DNA from: JAMXLO01 sp963818775
Lineage (GTDB): Bacteria; Pseudomonadota; Alphaproteobacteria; Acetobacterales; Acetobacteraceae
Reading direction: 5' to 3'
Length of the DNA: 64,000 nt
Assembly: GCA_963818775.1 (NCBI GenBank)
Contig: CAWFUF010000004.1
Span: forward strand, 62,001 to 126,000
The notes under the pieces were generated by a model. It was not told where the DNA came from. It saw nothing but the letters and a program-made list of their open reading frames with translations, and did not search any database. Each line of letters opens with the position of its first letter. Position 1 is the first letter of the stretch. A program made the translations under genes and the position numbers. Of the stretch, positions 61,270-64,000 are shown one piece after another.

Positions 61270-61977
61270 ATGAGCGGATCGAGGAACCAGCCGAAGGGTC
61301 CACCGAAAGGCGGTGGCGGCAATCGTGGCTCCGGACCGCCGCTGCGGGGCGGTGGCAGGGCCGAGGCGCGTGCCGAGCGCGCGCGCGCGGCGGAAGCGGC
61401 GGTGGGCGCTGCTGCACCTGCCGCGTCGCCCGAGGAAATGCCGCGGCTGCAGAAGCGCTATCGCGATGAGGTAAGAAGCAAGCTGCAGCAGGAGTTCGGT
61501 TACACGAACCCGATGCAGGTGCCGAAACTGGAGAAGATCGTCATCAACATGGGCGTGGGCGACGCGACCGCCGATCAGAAGAAGCTGGACGCGGCGGTCG
61601 ACGAACTCACCGCGATCGCCGGCCAGAAGCCGGTGAAGACGTTGGCGAAGAAGGCCATCGCAGGGTTCAAAATTCGCAAGGGTCTGGCGATCGGCTGCAA
61701 GGTCACGCTGCGCAAGGCGCGGATGTACGAGTTCCTCGATCGGCTGATCACTGTCGCCATGCCGCGCGTGCGTGATTTCCGCGGCATTGCCGGCAAGGGC
61801 TTCGACGGACGCGGCAACTTCGCCATGGGCGTGAAGGAGCAGATCATCTTCCCGGAGATCAACTATGACCGGGTGGAATCGGTGCGTGGGATGGACGTCC
61901 AGTTCGTCACCACCGCCAAGACGGACGCGGAAGCGAAGGCTTTGCTGAAGGCCTTCGATCTGCCGTTCGCCAACTGA
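61270..61977 (+). CDS. rplE: 50S ribosomal protein L5 (uL5) with N-terminal extension
   Basis: 5S rRNA-binding protein. The core from Met57 (PRLQKRYRDEVRSKLQQEFG ... LKAFDLPFAN) is 179 residues, the usual L5 size, with KIVINMGVGDATADQKKL and RDFRGIAGKGFDGRGNFAMG conserved. From ATG 61270 (GAGG five bases upstream) there are 56 extra residues: Gly/Pro/Arg-rich, then an Ala/Glu/Arg helix. The internal ATG 61438 also has GAGGAA close by, so the extension needs proof. Total 235 residues. Confidence 0.92.
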   Translation: MSGSRNQPKGPPKGGGGNRGSGPPLRGGGRAEARAERARAAEAAVGAAAPAASPEEMPRLQKRYRDEVRSKLQQEFGYTNPMQVPKLEKIVINMGVGDATADQKKLDAAVDELTAIAGQKPVKTLAKKAIAGFKIRKGLAIGCKVTLRKARMYEFLDRLITVAMPRVRDFRGIAGKGFDGRGNFAMGVKEQIIFPEINYDRVESVRGMDVQFVTTAKTDAEAKALLKAFDLPFAN

Positions 61978-61987
61978 GGAATCTGGA

Positions 61988-62293
61988 ATGGCCAAGACCT
62001 CGCAGGTCAATCGCAACCGCATGCGCGAATACATGGCGAAGCGCGACAAGTCCAAGCGCTCCGCGCTGAAGGCGATCGTGATGGACCGGACGTTGCCGGT
62101 GGAGGATCGCTTCAACGCCTCGCTGAAGCTGGCGCAGTTGCCGCGCAATGGCGCGGAGGTGCGTGTGCGGCTGCGCTGCGAGCTGACCGGTCGCTCGCGC
62201 GGCAATTATCGCAAGTTCAAACTGTGCCGCATCAAGCTGCGGGAGCTGTCCAACCAGGGGCAGATCCCCGGCATGGTCAAGGCGAGCTGGTAA
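61988..62293 (+). CDS. rpsN: 30S ribosomal protein S14 (uS14), zinc-free type
   Basis: A 101-residue protein of the long, zinc-independent class (no CxxC pairs). MAKTSQVNRNRMREYMAKRD, then RLRCELTGRSRGNYRKFKLC and RIKLRELSNQGQIPGMVKAS, are typical. It follows rplE by 10 bases. Confidence 0.98.
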   Translation: MAKTSQVNRNRMREYMAKRDKSKRSALKAIVMDRTLPVEDRFNASLKLAQLPRNGAEVRVRLRCELTGRSRGNYRKFKLCRIKLRELSNQGQIPGMVKASW

Positions 62294-62308
62294 CGGAGGC
62301 AGCGGCAG

Positions 62309-62707
62309 ATGGCGGTTTCCGATCCCCTGGGCGATATGCTGACACGCATCCGCAATGCACAGCGCGCGCGCCACACGAGCTGCATGGCGCCTGCGTCGAA
62401 GCTGCGCGCGAATGTGCTGGATGTGCTGAAGCGCGAGGGCTTCATCCGCGGCTTTGCGGCCGAGGAGTTGCGGCCCGGCATCGCGCAGTTGCGTATCGAG
62501 CTGAAGTACAACGAGGGCGAGCCGGTGATCAAGGAGATCACCCGCGTGTCGAAGCCGGGACGGCGGGTCTACTCGAAGATCAAGGAACTGCCGCGTGTCT
62601 ATGCCGGCCTGGGTGTTTCCATCCTGTCCACGCCCCGCGGCGTGATGAGTGACGCAGAGGCGCGCGCTGCCAATGTCGGCGGCGAAGTACTCTGCCGCGT
62701 GTTCTGA
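62309..62707 (+). CDS. rpsH: 30S ribosomal protein S8 (uS8)
   Basis: A 132-residue central-domain 16S binder and, in E. coli, the spc operon repressor. DPLGDMLTRIRNAQRARHTS, KREGFIRGFAAEEL and GLGVSILSTPRGVMSDAEAR are conserved. It starts 15 bases after rpsN. Confidence 0.98.
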   Translation: MAVSDPLGDMLTRIRNAQRARHTSCMAPASKLRANVLDVLKREGFIRGFAAEELRPGIAQLRIELKYNEGEPVIKEITRVSKPGRRVYSKIKELPRVYAGLGVSILSTPRGVMSDAEARAANVGGEVLCRVF

Positions 62708-62732
62708 CGCGAGTATTTTAGGAGAGGCTGCA

Positions 62733-63266
62733 ATGTCGCGCGTCGGCAAGTATCCGGTGGAAATACCGCAGGGCGTGCAGGTGGCGGTCGTCGGCCGGCT
62801 GCTGACCGCCAAGGGGCAGCTCGGTGAGCTGAAGCTTGAGCTCACCGATCATATCGAGGCGGCGGTGGAGGACAACAAGGTCACGGTGAAGCCGCGTACC
62901 GCGGAGCGGCAGGCGCGCATGATGTGGGGAACGACCCGTGCGCTGGTCGCGAACATGGTGAGGGGTGTGTCGACCGGTTTCGAGAGGTCGATGGAAATCA
63001 CCGGCACCGGCTTCCGTGCAGCGGTGCAGGGCAAGAACCTGGAGCTGAGCCTGGGCTACTCGCATCCGGTCGTCTATCCGATCCCGGACGGTATCAAGAT
63101 CACCTGCGAGCGTCCGACGGCGATCAAGGTTGCGGGTGTGGACAAGCGCCTGGTTGGTCAGGTGGCATCTGAGATCAGGGCATTCCGCCTGCCCGAGCCT
63201 TACAAGGGCAAAGGCGTGCGCTACACCAACGAACAGATCCGCCGCAAGGAAGGTAAGAAGAAGTGA
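62733..63266 (+). CDS. rplF: 50S ribosomal protein L6 (uL6)
   Basis: A 177-residue protein near the sarcin-ricin loop. MSRVGKYPVEIPQGVQVAVV, TGTGFRAAVQGKNLELSLGY and LPEPYKGKGVRYTNEQIRRK then EGKKK are conserved. ATG 62733 follows TTTAGGAGAGGCTGCA. A palindromic repeat begins 8 bases after the stop. Confidence 0.98.
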   Translation: MSRVGKYPVEIPQGVQVAVVGRLLTAKGQLGELKLELTDHIEAAVEDNKVTVKPRTAERQARMMWGTTRALVANMVRGVSTGFERSMEITGTGFRAAVQGKNLELSLGYSHPVVYPIPDGIKITCERPTAIKVAGVDKRLVGQVASEIRAFRLPEPYKGKGVRYTNEQIRRKEGKKK

Positions 63267-63273
63267 GCTACCG

Positions 63274-63369
63274 CCTGTCATTGCGAGCGCAGCGAAGCAA
63301 TCTCGGTCCCGCTGTGCGCGCAAATAATGACCGAAATTGCTTCGTCGCTGCGCTTCTCGCAATGACAGG
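63274..63369. repeat. Palindromic repeat, family B, well-preserved copy
   Basis: Ends CCTGTCATTGCGAG and CTCGCAATGACAGG are perfect inverted copies; GCGCAGCGAAGCAAT and ATTGCTTCGTCGCTGCGC pair inside with one extra triplet. It fills the rplF-rplR gap and its right end merges with AGGAGGG, the rplR ribosome-binding site. A degenerate relative is at 24939-25018. Confidence 0.93.
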
Positions 63370-63378
63370 AGGGCGCGC

Positions 63379-63741
63379 ATGAGCACATTGCAGGACCTGC
63401 GGGTGCGGCGGCGCGCGCGGCTGCGCTTTCAGTTGCGCAGGAAGTCGGGCGGACGGCCCCGGCTCTCGGTGTTCCGATCCGGCAAGCACATCTACGCGCA
63501 GGTGATCGACGATGCGCAGGGCCGCACGCTGGCCGCCGCATCGACGGTCGACAAGACGCTGCGTGAGTCTCTGAAGACCGGCGCCGACAAGTCTGCCGCC
63601 GCCGCGGTCGGCAAGCTGGTGGCCGAACGCGCGGTAGCGGCCGGCATCAAGGAAGTTGTGTTCGACCGCGGGGCTTATCTCTACCACGGCCGCGTCAAGG
63701 CGCTGGCCGATGCCGCCCGCGAGGGTGGCCTGGCGTTCTGA
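63379..63741 (+). CDS. rplR: 50S ribosomal protein L18 (uL18)
   Basis: A 120-residue 5S rRNA binder. RLSVFRSGKHIYAQVIDDAQ, GRTLAAASTVDKTLRESLK and FDRGAYLYHGRVKALADAAR then EGGLAF are L18 features. ATG 63379 follows AGGAGGGCGCGC, which directly adjoins the family B palindrome, so hairpin formation could affect translation. Confidence 0.98.
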   Translation: MSTLQDLRVRRRARLRFQLRRKSGGRPRLSVFRSGKHIYAQVIDDAQGRTLAAASTVDKTLRESLKTGADKSAAAAVGKLVAERAVAAGIKEVVFDRGAYLYHGRVKALADAAREGGLAF

Positions 63742-63751
63742 AGGACTGAAA

Positions 63752-64000
63752 ATGGCACGTGAACCAAGAGATGGCGGTCGGGGTCGCGACCGAGATCGCG
63801 AAGACGACGGCCTGATCGACAAGCTGGTGACGATCAATCGCGTGGCGAAGGTGGTGAAGGGTGGCCGCCGCTTTGCGTTTGCCGCGTTGGTGGTGGTCGG
63901 CGACCAGAAGGGCCGTGTCGGCTACGGTGCCGGTAAGGCGCGCGAGGTCCCCGAAGCCATCCGCAAGGCAACGGAGCGCGCCAAGCGCGGCATGATCCGC
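63752..64000 (+). CDS. rpsE: 30S ribosomal protein S5 (uS5), partial
   Basis: The first 83 residues of S5 before the window ends. An Arg/Asp-rich start is followed by the conserved LIDKLVTINRVAKVVKGGRR, FAFAALVVVGDQKGRVGYG and GKAREVPEAIRKATERAKR. S5 helps decoding accuracy. It follows rplR by 10 bases in spc order. Confidence 0.97.
   Translation, partial: MAREPRDGGRGRDRDREDDGLIDKLVTINRVAKVVKGGRRFAFAALVVVGDQKGRVGYGAGKAREVPEAIRKATERAKRGMIR

Noticed and set aside
60493..62205. 570-residue minus-strand open frame over rplN-rpsN
   Set aside because: Antisense to five well-identified ribosomal genes; no protein family features.

Overview
The window is high-GC DNA that reads as an alphaproteobacterial chromosome, most likely Rhodospirillales and within that an Acetobacteraceae-like lineage. 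Support comes from a Usg-family protein, the CIRCE-controlled groESL pair, a compact flgBC-fliEQR-flhB cluster beside groESL, CtaA, a phasin, and alphaproteobacterial-type RpoB, RpoC and EF-Tu. The taxonomic assignment is an inference from gene content and sequence style. No database search was run.

Left part (1-8.3 kb): partial heme A synthase (ctaA), usg, the CIRCE-groES-groEL heat-shock operon ending in a strong hairpin, then a minus-strand flagellar basal-body and export operon (flgB-flgC-fliE-fliQ-fliR-flhB). Divergent from it are a small unknown gene, fliO and fliP. Nearly all flagellar genes overlap or nearly touch.

Middle part (8.3-38.3 kb) is accessory metabolism and transport. It holds an ODP-like metallo-beta-lactamase protein with cyanase; two PuuE-like deacetylase-fold hydrolases; a P-loop protein; a frameshifted PCMT-like methyltransferase; DUF1272; an arsenic operon (arsR-arsM-ACR3-MFS); NUDIX; ilvE; a MarR/OmpR/EnvZ-type regulatory trio; a frameshifted FkbM methyltransferase of lower GC; an MHS-type MFS carrier; phasin; a TauD-like dioxygenase; an SDR; two Gfo/Idh/MocA dehydrogenases with CinA, GDSL, HAD and an enolase-superfamily protein; ethanolamine ammonia-lyase (eutBC); and a minus-strand run of hemP, OprB porin, beta-propeller and DyP peroxidase headed by a Fur-like palindrome. 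Four genes here carry single-base frameshifts as given (about 12.69, 21.74, 35.64 and 37.73 kb).

Right part (38.6-64 kb) is the core transcription and translation region: rplK-rplA-[L10 leader]-rplJ-rplL-rpoB-rpoC, then an inserted group (two tiny genes, a BASS-type transporter, a LysR regulator and a ChrR-like cupin), then rpsL-rpsG-tuf, a large hairpin, and the S10/spc operon from rpsJ through the start of rpsE. secE-nusG is absent upstream of rplK, and fusA is absent between rpsG and tuf. Two families of palindromic intergenic repeats are scattered here, several of them inside the rpo and ribosomal-protein transcription units. uL5 carries an unusual basic, glycine-rich N-terminal extension.

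No completely new system is evident. The most interesting items are the putative iron-regulated hemP-porin-propeller-DyP module, the apparently leaderless arsR promoter/operator, the cyanase and paired PuuE-like hydrolase neighbourhood, the repeats embedded in essential operons, and the cluster of frameshifts in accessory genes.
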